DNA of 64,000 bases from Sphingobacteriales bacterium 44-61 (GTDB taxonomy: Bacteria > Bacteroidota > Bacteroidia > Chitinophagales > Chitinophagaceae). The notes under the pieces were generated by a model. That model was not told the origin of the DNA. It saw nothing but the letters and a program-made list of their open reading frames with translations, and did no database searches. Each line of letters starts with the position of its first letter. The stretch's first letter is position 1. Position numbers and translations under genes: made by a program. The stretch is taken from assembly GCA_001898405.1 (NCBI GenBank), contig MKTW01000003.1, forward strand, positions 62,001-126,000, given 5' to 3'. Shown one piece after another: positions 42,733 to 50,738 of this stretch.

Positions 42733-43299
42733 CTACGCCAGCCAATTCCTCAATATTTTCTCTCCCTCCGGCGTCAGCACACTTTCAGGATGGAATTGCA
42801 CTCCCCTCACATCATATTTTTTATGCTGCATGGCCATAATAAGATTGTTCTTATCCCTTGCGGTTATTTCCAGTTCTTCCGGCAACCCTTCTTCAGCCAC
42901 GATCCAGCTATGATAGCGCCCCACTTCAAATTCATCGGGCAGACCTTTGAACAGGTCTGTTTTTACTGCTGTCAGTTTCACCGGGGTAGCCACCCCATGA
43001 TACACCGTGCTCAGGTTTTCCAGTTTACCTCCAAATGCCTCTCCAATCGCCTGATGCCCTAAACACACACCCAGTATCGATTTGGTAGCTGCATACTCTG
43101 TGATCAATGGCAGCAGCAAACCTGCTTCTGATGGTATGCCGGGACCGGGAGAAAGAATGATCTTATCATACCCTTTTACTTCTTCCAGTGCTATCTGGTC
43201 GTTACGGTAAACATCCACCCGTTGATGCAATATTTTTTCTACCAAATGCACCAGGTTATAGGTAAATGAATCGTAGTTATCAAAAACAAGGATCTTCAT
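42733..43299 (-). CDS. trpG: Anthranilate/aminodeoxychorismate synthase glutamine amidotransferase
   Basis: The 188-residue class I amidotransferase supplies ammonia from glutamine. The nucleophile Cys79 is in GVCLGHQAIGEAFGG; His170 and Glu172 are in VQFHPES. ILSPGPGIP forms the oxyanion strand. Position between trpE and trpD points to anthranilate synthase, but the same subunit may also serve PabB for folate, as no pabA is visible here. Confidence 0.95.
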   Translation of the reverse strand: MKILVFDNYDSFTYNLVHLVEKILHQRVDVYRNDQIALEEVKGYDKIILSPGPGIPSEAGLLLPLITEYAATKSILGVCLGHQAIGEAFGGKLENLSTVYHGVATPVKLTAVKTDLFKGLPDEFEVGRYHSWIVAEEGLPEELEITARDKNNLIMAMQHKKYDVRGVQFHPESVLTPEGEKILRNWLA

Positions 43300-43336
43300 A
43301 CTCTTTTATTACGGATATATTCCTGCTCAAAAATTA

Positions 43337-44749
43337 TTATATCGTTTCTGCAAAGCTCACTGCTTTCTTCAGCGCACCGAGCTTATTATTTACTTCCTGC
43401 AATTCGCTTTCGGGTTGCGAAGCCGCCACCACTCCTGCTCCTGCCTGGTAAAACAGCGTATTGTCCCTGCTCAGGAAAGTGCGGATCATGATCGCATGAT
43501 TGCAACTGCCATCAAATCCCATAAAGCCAATAGCCCCACCATAGTAGCCACGGGAAGTGGGTTCATACTGATCAATCAGCTCCATGGCTTTGAACTTAGG
43601 TGCCCCACTCAATGTGCCGGCAGGAAATGTTTTGGCTACGAGTTCAAACGGATTGCTGTTTTCCTTTACAACACCAGTCACTTCACTCACCAGGTGAATA
43701 ACATGGGAGAAGAACTGCACCTGGCGGTACTGCGCTACAGACACGTTTTCACAAACCCTGCTCAGGTCATTCCTTGCGAGGTCAACCAGCATCACATGCT
43801 CGGCATTTTCCTTGGCATCTTTTAATAAACGTGCTGCAGCCTGTTCATCCAGCACATCATCACCAGTTCTTTTAAATGTGCCTGCAATAGGGTGCACAAT
43901 GGCTTTCCCATTCCTGATCACCAGTTGCGATTCAGGTGATGAGCCCATCAGTTTATAATCGCCATAATCAAAAAAGAAAAGGTAGGGTGAAGGATTGATG
44001 CTGCGCAGAGCACGGTATACATTGAACTCATCGCCTGTAAAACCCTGCTTGAATCGCCGGCTCAATACGATCTGGAACACATCACCCCGATGGCAACCGG
44101 CAATCCCTTTTTTCACCATTTCCCTGTATTCCTCATCTTTCATATTAGAGGTTTCTTCCCCCACTGTATGAAAGGGATATACAGGTACGTCTTTACTGCG
44201 GATCAGGGATTCCAGCAGCGGCAATTCGCTTTCCACACCTGCCAGCTTGTTTTCGCAGATAAACAGTTCATCTTTGAAATGATTTATCGCAATCACATAT
44301 TGATACAGGCGATAACGCATCAGCGGAATGGGTGATTTTGTCTTTTTATCCGAGAACCGGATCGTGTCAAAGAACTGCACTGCATCATAGGTTGTATAAC
44401 CGTATAATCCCTGTGCAAAGCGGGCTTCTTTTTCATCAGAAGGTGTTAGGGAAAAGCGTTGCATGAATTCCCATAAAATACCTGGCACAGCGGCTGCATT
44501 ACCGATGGCCGCCTTTTGTGGTTCCTGGCCCGGCAGTTTGAATTCGATCGTTTCAGTGGAGCGGATCTCTATTCCTGCGATAGCATTGATGCAGATAAAA
44601 GAATAGCTGTTTTCCGCTGCATGGGAGTCGGTACTTTCCAGCAACACCGTATCCCGGAAACGGTCACGCAAACGGAGATAAATACCAACAGGTGTAAACA
44701 CATCTGCCAGCATCTTTTTACAGGTAGTAGTAAGTGATATTTTCTTCAT
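43337..44749 (-). CDS. trpE: Anthranilate synthase component I
   Basis: The 470-residue enzyme makes anthranilate from chorismate and ammonia. Conserved parts are PSPYLFFFDYGDYKLMGSSPE, HPIAGTFKRTGDD, VDLARNDLSRVCE, HLVSEV and PAGTLSGAPKFKAMELI near the end. The N-terminal tryptophan feedback site is marked by LLESTDSHAAENSYSF, which fits a Trp-inhibited TrpE rather than PabB. It is the first structural gene after the attenuator, starting about 80 bases beyond the terminator. Confidence 0.97.
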   Translation of the reverse strand: MKKISLTTTCKKMLADVFTPVGIYLRLRDRFRDTVLLESTDSHAAENSYSFICINAIAGIEIRSTETIEFKLPGQEPQKAAIGNAAAVPGILWEFMQRFSLTPSDEKEARFAQGLYGYTTYDAVQFFDTIRFSDKKTKSPIPLMRYRLYQYVIAINHFKDELFICENKLAGVESELPLLESLIRSKDVPVYPFHTVGEETSNMKDEEYREMVKKGIAGCHRGDVFQIVLSRRFKQGFTGDEFNVYRALRSINPSPYLFFFDYGDYKLMGSSPESQLVIRNGKAIVHPIAGTFKRTGDDVLDEQAAARLLKDAKENAEHVMLVDLARNDLSRVCENVSVAQYRQVQFFSHVIHLVSEVTGVVKENSNPFELVAKTFPAGTLSGAPKFKAMELIDQYEPTSRGYYGGAIGFMGFDGSCNHAIMIRTFLSRDNTLFYQAGAGVVAASQPESELQEVNNKLGALKKAVSFAETI

Positions 44750-44831
44750 TTGAATATCTGTCGTTATTTTTTAGCCGATGAAATGCCGCTATTAATTATT
44801 CACGGTTTATACCGGATCATGGGCATTTCAT

Positions 44832-44863
44832 ATAAAAGAAAAGCCCCGAACAATGTCGGGGCT
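44832..44863 (-). terminator. trp attenuator terminator
   Basis: On the minus strand AGCCCCGA (44863-44856) pairs with TCGGGGCT (44849-44842) around CATTGT, followed by TTTCTTTT. It lies 33 bases after the leader peptide stop and before trpE, so it can end transcription of the operon early. The left arm can instead pair with an upstream segment in the leader. Confidence 0.9.
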
Positions 44864-44907
44864 GGATATGTTTAAGAATATACACAGTAATGACATTACA
44901 AACCCCG
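44857..44907 (-). promoter_or_regulatory. Candidate trp antiterminator pairing
   Basis: CGGGGTT at 44907-44901 (minus strand, codons 18-20 of the leader peptide) can pair with AGCCCCG at 44863-44857, the left arm of the terminator. A ribosome stalled at the Trp codons would leave it free; one at the stop codon would cover it. A 5-base CAAAC/GTTTG hairpin within the leader might compete. An AATGTC/GACATT match just after the stop is a second, mutually exclusive option. Confidence 0.65.
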
Positions 44908-44958
44908 TTCAGCGTTTGTTTGCCACCACCATTGAATATTTACTTGTTGTTTTCTCAT
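44896..44958 (-). CDS. trpL: trp operon leader peptide with three consecutive Trp codons
   Basis: The 20-residue peptide MRKQQVNIQWWWQTNAERGL lies directly downstream of a good promoter and upstream of a terminator and trpE. Residues 10-12 are TGG-TGG-TGG. With low charged tRNA-Trp the ribosome would stall there and favour antitermination; with enough it would reach the stop and permit termination. Its start is within a few bases of the predicted transcript start, so translation may be leaderless. It is far too short for standard gene callers. Confidence 0.88.
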   Translation of the reverse strand: MRKQQVNIQWWWQTNAERGL

Positions 44959-44965
44959 TTCATTG

Positions 44966-44997
44966 CAAATATGTAGCAGCAAATCCATTTAAACAAA
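44966..44997 (-). promoter_or_regulatory. Predicted trp operon promoter
   Basis: On the minus strand TTTG (44997-44994), a 20-base spacer, and CATATTTG (44973-44966; seven of eight to TAnnTTTG) form the best-fitting promoter in the window. The start would fall near 44961, at the leader peptide start. The rest of the gap to 45125 contains the S9 peptidase upstream region, with no gene seen. Confidence 0.65.
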
Positions 44998-45125
44998 AAA
45001 AATTTCAAAGGTCTTATCTTGCTGCAAGTTAAAAGGGGTTATGGCGTCTAATAAGGATGTGTCTCCGGGCTGCTGTCCACGCCCTTATCCCAAGTAATCA
45101 AACCATTTAAAAAACCAATACTGCT

Positions 45126-47576
45126 ATGCACACAAGAAGAATCTCGCTATTGTTTTCTGTCCTTTTTCTTGCCAGTCAGTCCTTTTCGCAGGATGATGTG
45201 GCTTACAAACTGCCCCCAAAGGACATTGCCGATATGGTACTGGCAAAACCCACCCCGAATGTCAACATTGATGATAAGGGTGAATGGATGCTGTTTACCG
45301 AAAGTAACAGCTACCCTTCGGTAGAAGAGCTGGCCAGGCCTGAACTAAAGATCGCAGGTCTTCGTATCAACCCTGCCAACTATGCGCCCAGCCGCCAGAA
45401 TTTCATCAATAATCTTTACCTGAAGAATATCGGCTCAGGTAAGGAATTCAAAATAGCCGGTCTGCCTTCGCCTTTATATGCGGGCAGCGTAAGCTGGAGT
45501 CCCAACAATAAAAAAATTGCTTTCACACACACTACTGCCAACCGGGTAGACCTTTACGTGATCGATGTGGCCACACAAAAAGCCACCCATATCAATAAAA
45601 CCGCGTTGAACGTAGTAGGCGGCGGCTATCAGTGGTACGATGACAATACCCTGATCTACCGCACCACGCTGAAGCCACCTACTGCAGCCCCGGCAAAACC
45701 GCTGGCGCCCAAAGGCCCTACCACACAGGAAAACTATGGCAAGGCTTCTCCCCGCCCTACTTACCAGGATATGATCAAAAGCCCGTACGACGAACAGTTG
45801 TATGAGTTCTTCGCCACTTCACAACTTGTGAAGAACGTAAATGGCGTGGAAACAAAGATCGGTGCACCTGCCATCTACAGCAGCATCCAGTCTTCTCCTG
45901 ATAAGAGATACCTGCTGGTGCGGACATTGAAAAAACCCTTCTCTTATCTTGTTCCTGCCAATGGTTTTCCTTCCACAGTATCTATAATCGATCTGCAAGG
46001 CAAACTGGTGAAGAAACTGGCTGATCTGCCTTCTTCTGAAACAGCTCCCGGCGGCAATGATAACGTACAAAATGTAGCACGCGGATTTGACTGGAGGGAC
46101 GATGAACCAGCCACGATCGTATGGTGCATGCCACTCGATAGCGGTCTTATCAAAAAACAGGCAGAATACAGAGACGTCGTGTATTCACAGTCGGCCCCCT
46201 TTACAGCTGCGCCTAAAGAGCTTTTCAAAACAAAAATGCGTTTCCGCAATGTAACCTGGGGCGATAAGAACCTGGCCCTGGTAACAGAAGGATTAACCGG
46301 CAAACAGACAATGCAGCTTGACCGCTATAATTCAGTGACCGGCGACCTGGAAAAACTGATCAGCCGTAACACAACCGATGCATACAGCAACCCCGGCTTC
46401 CCTCTTACTGCACCTAATAGCTTTGGAAAGAATGTGTTGATCACTGTAGACAATGGCAATAAAATATTGTTCAACAACACTACAGGCAGCTCACCCAAAG
46501 GTGATCTTCCCTTCCTTCTTTCTTACGATGTACACACTAAAAAAGCTGATACGCTTTGGCGTTGCCAGGAAGGGTATTATGAAACAATCGTTCGTGTACT
46601 CGATCCTAATAAGCTGACCCTGATCACCCGTAAGGAAAGTGAAAAGGAAATGCCTAATTACTGGCTGAAGAACCTGAAGCTGCGTGTGGCCGACCGTCAG
46701 CTTACTTCTTTCACCAATCCATATCCACAAATGGAAGGAGTGACCAAAGAGAAAATAAGATATAAAAGAGCAGATGGTGTTGACCTTACCGGCGATCTCT
46801 ATCTTCCTAAAGGATACGATGCCAAACGCGATGGTCCGCTGCCTGTATTCATCTGGGCTTACCCGGCAGAATATAACTCTGCTGCTGATGCTGCACAGGT
46901 CCGTGGCAGTGAACACCGCTTCACGTTAATGAATTACGGCTCACCCATTTTTTATGTAACACAGGGTTATGCCATTCTCAACAATGCAGAAATGCCGATC
47001 GTAGCCCTGGATAAGGATAAAAAGCCCAATGATAATTTTGTTGAGCAGTTGAAGCTGAATGCTGAAGCTGCTATCAATAAACTGGCTGAAATGGGCGTGG
47101 GCGACCGCAACCGTGTAGCAGTAGGCGGCCACAGCTATGGAGCATTCATGACCGCCAACCTGCTGGCCCATACCAACCTTTTCAAAGGTGGTATTGCCCG
47201 CAGCGGTGCCTATAACAGAACGCTTACTCCATTCGGCTTCCAGAATGAAGACCGTACTTACTGGCAGGCACCTGATCTTTACAATACCATGAGCCCATTC
47301 AGCTATGCTGATAAAATAAAAACACCGTTGCTGCTGATCCATGGTGATGCGGATAATAATACCGGCACCTATCCTATCCAGAGCGAAAGGATGTTCAATG
47401 CCATCAAAGGGCACGGTGGCATCGTAAAATTTGTGAGTCTTCCCTATGAAAGCCATGGCTATGCCGGCCGTGAGAACATTCTGCACATGCTGAATGAACA
47501 ATTCAGCTGGCTGGAGAAATATGTGAAGAATGCGCCGAAGAGCAACGAAAAAACGAGTGACCCGAAAGCATTTTAA
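45126..47576 (+). CDS. Exported S9-family prolyl oligopeptidase-like peptidase
   Basis: A signal peptide (ending SQSFSQ) precedes a beta-propeller region (about residues 40-520) and a C-terminal alpha/beta hydrolase. The catalytic triad is Ser670 (VGGHSYGAFM), Asp741 or Asp743 (HGDADNNT) and His777 (ESHGYAG). The layout and the proline-rich insert near residue 190 recall the S9D glutamyl endopeptidase-like group. It cleaves peptides after entry of the chain through the propeller; specificity cannot be told. The gene is transcribed away from the trp operon and ends with a terminator. Confidence 0.92.
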   Translation: MHTRRISLLFSVLFLASQSFSQDDVAYKLPPKDIADMVLAKPTPNVNIDDKGEWMLFTESNSYPSVEELARPELKIAGLRINPANYAPSRQNFINNLYLKNIGSGKEFKIAGLPSPLYAGSVSWSPNNKKIAFTHTTANRVDLYVIDVATQKATHINKTALNVVGGGYQWYDDNTLIYRTTLKPPTAAPAKPLAPKGPTTQENYGKASPRPTYQDMIKSPYDEQLYEFFATSQLVKNVNGVETKIGAPAIYSSIQSSPDKRYLLVRTLKKPFSYLVPANGFPSTVSIIDLQGKLVKKLADLPSSETAPGGNDNVQNVARGFDWRDDEPATIVWCMPLDSGLIKKQAEYRDVVYSQSAPFTAAPKELFKTKMRFRNVTWGDKNLALVTEGLTGKQTMQLDRYNSVTGDLEKLISRNTTDAYSNPGFPLTAPNSFGKNVLITVDNGNKILFNNTTGSSPKGDLPFLLSYDVHTKKADTLWRCQEGYYETIVRVLDPNKLTLITRKESEKEMPNYWLKNLKLRVADRQLTSFTNPYPQMEGVTKEKIRYKRADGVDLTGDLYLPKGYDAKRDGPLPVFIWAYPAEYNSAADAAQVRGSEHRFTLMNYGSPIFYVTQGYAILNNAEMPIVALDKDKKPNDNFVEQLKLNAEAAINKLAEMGVGDRNRVAVGGHSYGAFMTANLLAHTNLFKGGIARSGAYNRTLTPFGFQNEDRTYWQAPDLYNTMSPFSYADKIKTPLLLIHGDADNNTGTYPIQSERMFNAIKGHGGIVKFVSLPYESHGYAGRENILHMLNEQFSWLEKYVKNAPKSNEKTSDPKAF

Positions 47577-47627
47577 GATACCTTTTAGCGGATAACCTGA
47601 ATTAACAGGAGCCGCTTGATCTTCCGC

Positions 47628-47657
47628 AGGCCGACTATCATTAGTCGGCCTTTTTTA
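47628..47657 (+). terminator. Intrinsic terminator after the S9 peptidase gene
   Basis: AGGCCGACT (47628-47636) and AGTCGGCCT (47643-47651) form a 9-base stem with a 6-base loop, followed by a T run to 47656. Confidence 0.9.
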
Positions 47658-47712
47658 TGCAGGTCATTCAATATTCTTTTATTCTTGTATATTAGAACCT
47701 CAGCATCTGCAC

Positions 47713-49203
47713 ATGAAAAAGCATTGGCTTCTTATTTCCACCTTATGTCTTATTAAACTAATCATACACTTTGCCGGTAATGGCCATTATGGTTTTCACC
47801 GTGATGAGCTTTTGCACCTCTCTGCAGGCGATCATCTCGATTGGGGGTATATGGAATTTCCTCCCTTTATTGCATTTGTCAGCCGTACTGCACATATTTT
47901 ATTTGACACCAACCTTTGGGGCATACGGCTTTTCCCGACGCTGGCCGGGCTGGCTATATTAATACTGTGCTGCAGGATGGCAGAAGAAATGGGTGGCAAA
48001 AAAAGATCGGTCTTACTGGCTGGCATTTGCATATTGGCATTCCTGCCTTTTTTCCGCAATCACCTGCTCTTTCAACCCGTGGCTTTTGACCAGTTGTTCT
48101 GGACACTTGGTTTCTATTACCTTATCCGCTATATCAATACCCAATCGCACAAATACCTGCTGTTATTGGGAGTAGTAGCAGGGTTGGGTATGATGAATAA
48201 GTACACTATGGTGATCTGGATAGCGTGCATACTCGCAGGCTTGTTATTTTATCAGCGTTCACGCCTCTTCAAAGAAAAATGGTTGTATATCGCCGGAGGT
48301 ATCGCCTTTCTTATATTCCTGCCAAATCTTATCTGGCAACACCAGCACGATTACCCTATTCTGAAACATGTCAGCAAACTGGGAGAACTGGAAGAAGCCA
48401 AGCTCGCTCCTTTTGCATTTGGCAGGGAACAATTAAAACTCCCTTTTACACTGGCTGTGAGCCTGATCGGTATTTATGGAATGTTTGCCGATGCCCAACT
48501 AAAGCAATACCGCAGCATCGCCATTGCAGTGCTCCTGGTCTTTATTGCCATGTGGGCTTTACATTCGAAAGCTTATTATTTCTTTGCAGCTTATCCCGTG
48601 TTGTTTGCAGCAGGTGCCGTGAAGCTGGAGAAAATATTCATACGAAAGCCTGTATGGAATTATGTAACAGTGGTGATACTGATACTACCTGTTCTTCCGT
48701 TCATCCCTGATGCCATCCCGGTTTTACCCATAGAGACTTATGTGCACTACAAACACAAAGAACCGGAAGCAGATGGGAGAATAAAACTCACCAGCGATTA
48801 TGCAGATATGTTTGGCTGGGAAGAACAGGTAAAGCTTGTAGATAGTGTTTACCAGGCTTTATCGCCGGAAGAACGGTCGCGTTGTTTTATCTGGGCCGAA
48901 AACTATGGAGAAGCGGGTGCCGTGCAGGTGCTGGGCAGGAAATATGACCTGCCCTACCCGGTATGCTCACACGGTAGTTTCTGGCTCTGGGGGCCGCCTA
49001 AAACAGATGAATCCATCTGCATCAGTATTGGCATTGAGAAGGACGTGATGGAAAGGACTTATAAGGATTTCCAGTTGATCCGGATGGTCACTCATCCTTA
49101 TGCCATTGAAGAAGAGAACAATATCCCCGTTTATATTGCACGGCAGCCTATCAGGTCACTGAAAGCGAAATGGAAGGAATGGGGAAAATATGTCTTTGAT
49201 TAA
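47713..49203 (+). CDS. Family 39-type membrane glycosyltransferase (PMT/ArnT-like)
   Basis: The 496-residue protein has about ten hydrophobic segments to residue 345 and a soluble C-terminal domain. The first loop has GFHRDELLHLSAGDHLDWGYMEFPPF, matching the acidic catalytic loop of GT-C family 39 enzymes; FQPVAFDQLFWTLGFYYLIRYI and GLGMMNKYTM follow. Such enzymes transfer a sugar or aminosugar from a polyprenyl phosphate donor to a lipid or protein outside the membrane. The acceptor is unknown. No glycan gene cluster surrounds it. Confidence 0.85.
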   Translation: MKKHWLLISTLCLIKLIIHFAGNGHYGFHRDELLHLSAGDHLDWGYMEFPPFIAFVSRTAHILFDTNLWGIRLFPTLAGLAILILCCRMAEEMGGKKRSVLLAGICILAFLPFFRNHLLFQPVAFDQLFWTLGFYYLIRYINTQSHKYLLLLGVVAGLGMMNKYTMVIWIACILAGLLFYQRSRLFKEKWLYIAGGIAFLIFLPNLIWQHQHDYPILKHVSKLGELEEAKLAPFAFGREQLKLPFTLAVSLIGIYGMFADAQLKQYRSIAIAVLLVFIAMWALHSKAYYFFAAYPVLFAAGAVKLEKIFIRKPVWNYVTVVILILPVLPFIPDAIPVLPIETYVHYKHKEPEADGRIKLTSDYADMFGWEEQVKLVDSVYQALSPEERSRCFIWAENYGEAGAVQVLGRKYDLPYPVCSHGSFWLWGPPKTDESICISIGIEKDVMERTYKDFQLIRMVTHPYAIEEENNIPVYIARQPIRSLKAKWKEWGKYVFD

Positions 49204-49293
49204 GAAAGAGGCTCCCTCTTAAAATTAAGTTAAGCCCCGCTCCTGCCGTACCTTTACCCTATCACCACCGTCATAGCATCATAAACCCGGATT

Positions 49294-49689
49294 ATGATCA
49301 GATTGTTACTCATTCTTGTTCTTCTTTCTGCAACCGCCGGCTTAAAGGCTCAGCAGGTGGACAGCATTTATTTTCACCTGTACACAGACAGCCTGAAAAA
49401 AGGAACGCATAATTATATCAATGTGGATGGCAAACTATCCGATGGCCGCTGGCAGCCACTGACAGCAAAGGAGATCACGTTCTCTTCTTCCGATTATACA
49501 TTCAATGGCAATGAGCTTATTCTTCCGGCAGAGTGTGCTGTAGAAAAAGTGAAGGTGAAAGCTGTACTGAAAGCCAATCCCGCCATATGGAGGGAAACGA
49601 CTATCTGGATCAAAAAGAACCCTGATCCGGACCTGCCTACCAAAGAGGAGATATTGCGGAATACCAATCAGCGTAAGAAACGGCATTGA
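49294..49689 (+). CDS. Small exported protein of unknown function
   Basis: The 131-residue product has a signal peptide (MIRLLLILVLLSATAGLKAQ). The mature part is predicted beta-rich (YIN.DGKLSDGRWQPL, ITFSSSDYTFNGNELILP, VKVKAVLKANP) with a WIKKNPDPDLP linker and a basic end. It resembles a single bacterial Ig-like domain, but the match is loose. A bidirectional terminator follows. Confidence 0.7.
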   Translation: MIRLLLILVLLSATAGLKAQQVDSIYFHLYTDSLKKGTHNYINVDGKLSDGRWQPLTAKEITFSSSDYTFNGNELILPAECAVEKVKVKAVLKANPAIWRETTIWIKKNPDPDLPTKEEILRNTNQRKKRH

Positions 49690-49700
49690 TCCTATAAAAT

Positions 49701-49729
49701 AAAAGCCTTCCGTAGTGGAAGGCTTTTTA
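49701..49729. terminator. Bidirectional terminator between convergent genes
   Basis: AAAAGCCTTCC (49701-49711) and GGAAGGCTTTT (49717-49727) form an 11-base stem with a 5-base loop; T runs on both strands let it serve the small exported gene and the aldolase gene. Confidence 0.88.
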
Positions 49730-49762
49730 TCAAGTTGCCGGTTTTACCCGGCCTGAATTCAA

Positions 49763-50416
49763 TTAAGCTGTTTTCTTCGCATCTTCCAGGAACTTTGCCA
49801 GGCCGATATCCGTAAGCGGATGTTTCAGCAGGCCCAGTATGGAATCGAGCGGACAGGTGCATACATCTGCACCAGCTTCTGCGCATTTAACGATATGCAG
49901 TGCACTGCGGATGGAAGCAGCAAGGATCTCTGTTTTAAATCCCTGGATGGAATAAATATTGGAGATCTGCGCGATCAGGTCAACACCGTCCCAGGTGCTG
50001 TCGTCAATACGGCCGATAAAAGGCGACACATAAGTAGCGCCAGCTTTAGCAGCCAGTATTGCCTGCCCTGCAGAAAACACCAGGGTGCAATTGGTGCGGA
50101 TGCCATTATCGGTAAACCATTTGATCGCTTTCACGCCATCTTTGATCATAGGCACTTTCACCACGATATTGGGGTGGATAGCCGCCAGTTTTTTACCTTC
50201 TTCAATGATGCCGTTGAATTCAGTGGAAATAACTTCTGCACTGATATCCCCATCCACCATTTCACAGATGGTTTTATAATGGTTGAAAACGGCTTCCTGT
50301 CCTTTGATGCCTTCTTTCGCCATCAGTGAAGGATTGGTGGTTACGCCGTCGAGTATGCCTAATTCATTTGCTTCCTTGATTTGAGCGAGATTGCCCGTAT
50401 CTATAAAGAATTTCAT
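49763..50416 (-). CDS. fsa: Fructose-6-phosphate aldolase (transaldolase family)
   Basis: The 217-residue TIM-barrel has the short transaldolase form: [30 protein letters not shown] at the start, Lys87 (IVVKVPM) as the Schiff-base residue, [29 protein letters not shown] and a C-terminal [14 protein letters not shown]. Proteins of this subfamily are fructose-6-phosphate aldolases or short transaldolases (often labelled Tal); the two cannot be told apart here. The gene is flanked by the SRP RNA upstream. Confidence 0.9.
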   Translation of the reverse strand: MKFFIDTGNLAQIKEANELGILDGVTTNPSLMAKEGIKGQEAVFNHYKTICEMVDGDISAEVISTEFNGIIEEGKKLAAIHPNIVVKVPMIKDGVKAIKWFTDNGIRTNCTLVFSAGQAILAAKAGATYVSPFIGRIDDSTWDGVDLIAQISNIYSIQGFKTEILAASIRSALHIVKCAEAGADVCTCPLDSILGLLKHPLTDIGLAKFLEDAKKTA

Positions 50417-50537
50417 CGTATTGATTTAAATTGTTAAGTATCGGTCTTGAAATGCGTCTGCAATTTAACGCCTCTGGCCGGAAAATTTTTGAAGATACTA
50501 TATTTAGCTGGTAATCAGCTAATTTAAAAAAGAAAAA

Positions 50538-50637
50538 AGGCAGGCTCCTCACATCGCACCGCTACAACCACTTATCCTTGCTGCCTTCCGGCCCTGGGGA
50601 GGTTCAGCAGGAGCTGGTCGTGTAAGACCTGCCGGCC
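50538..50637 (-). ncRNA. ffs: Signal recognition particle RNA, small bacterial type
   Basis: On the minus strand the sequence has the domain IV core AGGGCCGGAAGGCAGCAAGG with the GGAA-type loop. Paired ends GGCAGG near 50633 and CCTGCC near 50540 bracket it, with the symmetric internal loops of 4.5S RNA around AGCTCCTGCTGAACCTCC. A T-rich run (50537 down to 50525) follows. It forms the SRP with Ffh to target membrane proteins. Ends are approximate. A TATCTTTG box at 50639-50646 just upstream supports the start. Confidence 0.93.
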
Positions 50638-50638
50638 G

Positions 50639-50646
50639 CAAAGATA
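50639..50646 (-). promoter_or_regulatory. Predicted -7 box of ffs
   Basis: TATCTTTG on the minus strand is an exact TAnnTTTG and ends at the first bases of the SRP RNA. A weak TTTT lies at the -33 position. Confidence 0.55.
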
Positions 50647-50685
50647 ACGGTTAGCAGGTTAAAATAAAAAGCTATCAAGATAAAA

Positions 50686-50733
50686 GTTTGAAAGTTTAGA
50701 GGTTCAGCAGTTGAACTTTTAAACCTTTCAAAC
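50686..50733 (-). terminator. Imperfect hairpin after the T9SS plug-domain gene
   Basis: GTTTGAAAGTTTAGAGGTTC region at 50686-50706 pairs imperfectly with 50712-50733 (ending TTTCAAAC). Read on the minus strand a T-rich TTTTATCTT follows, so it may end transcription of the plug-domain gene before ffs. The remaining bases of the 50417-50738 gap hold the SRP RNA. Confidence 0.5.
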
Positions 50734-50738
50734 GCTCG

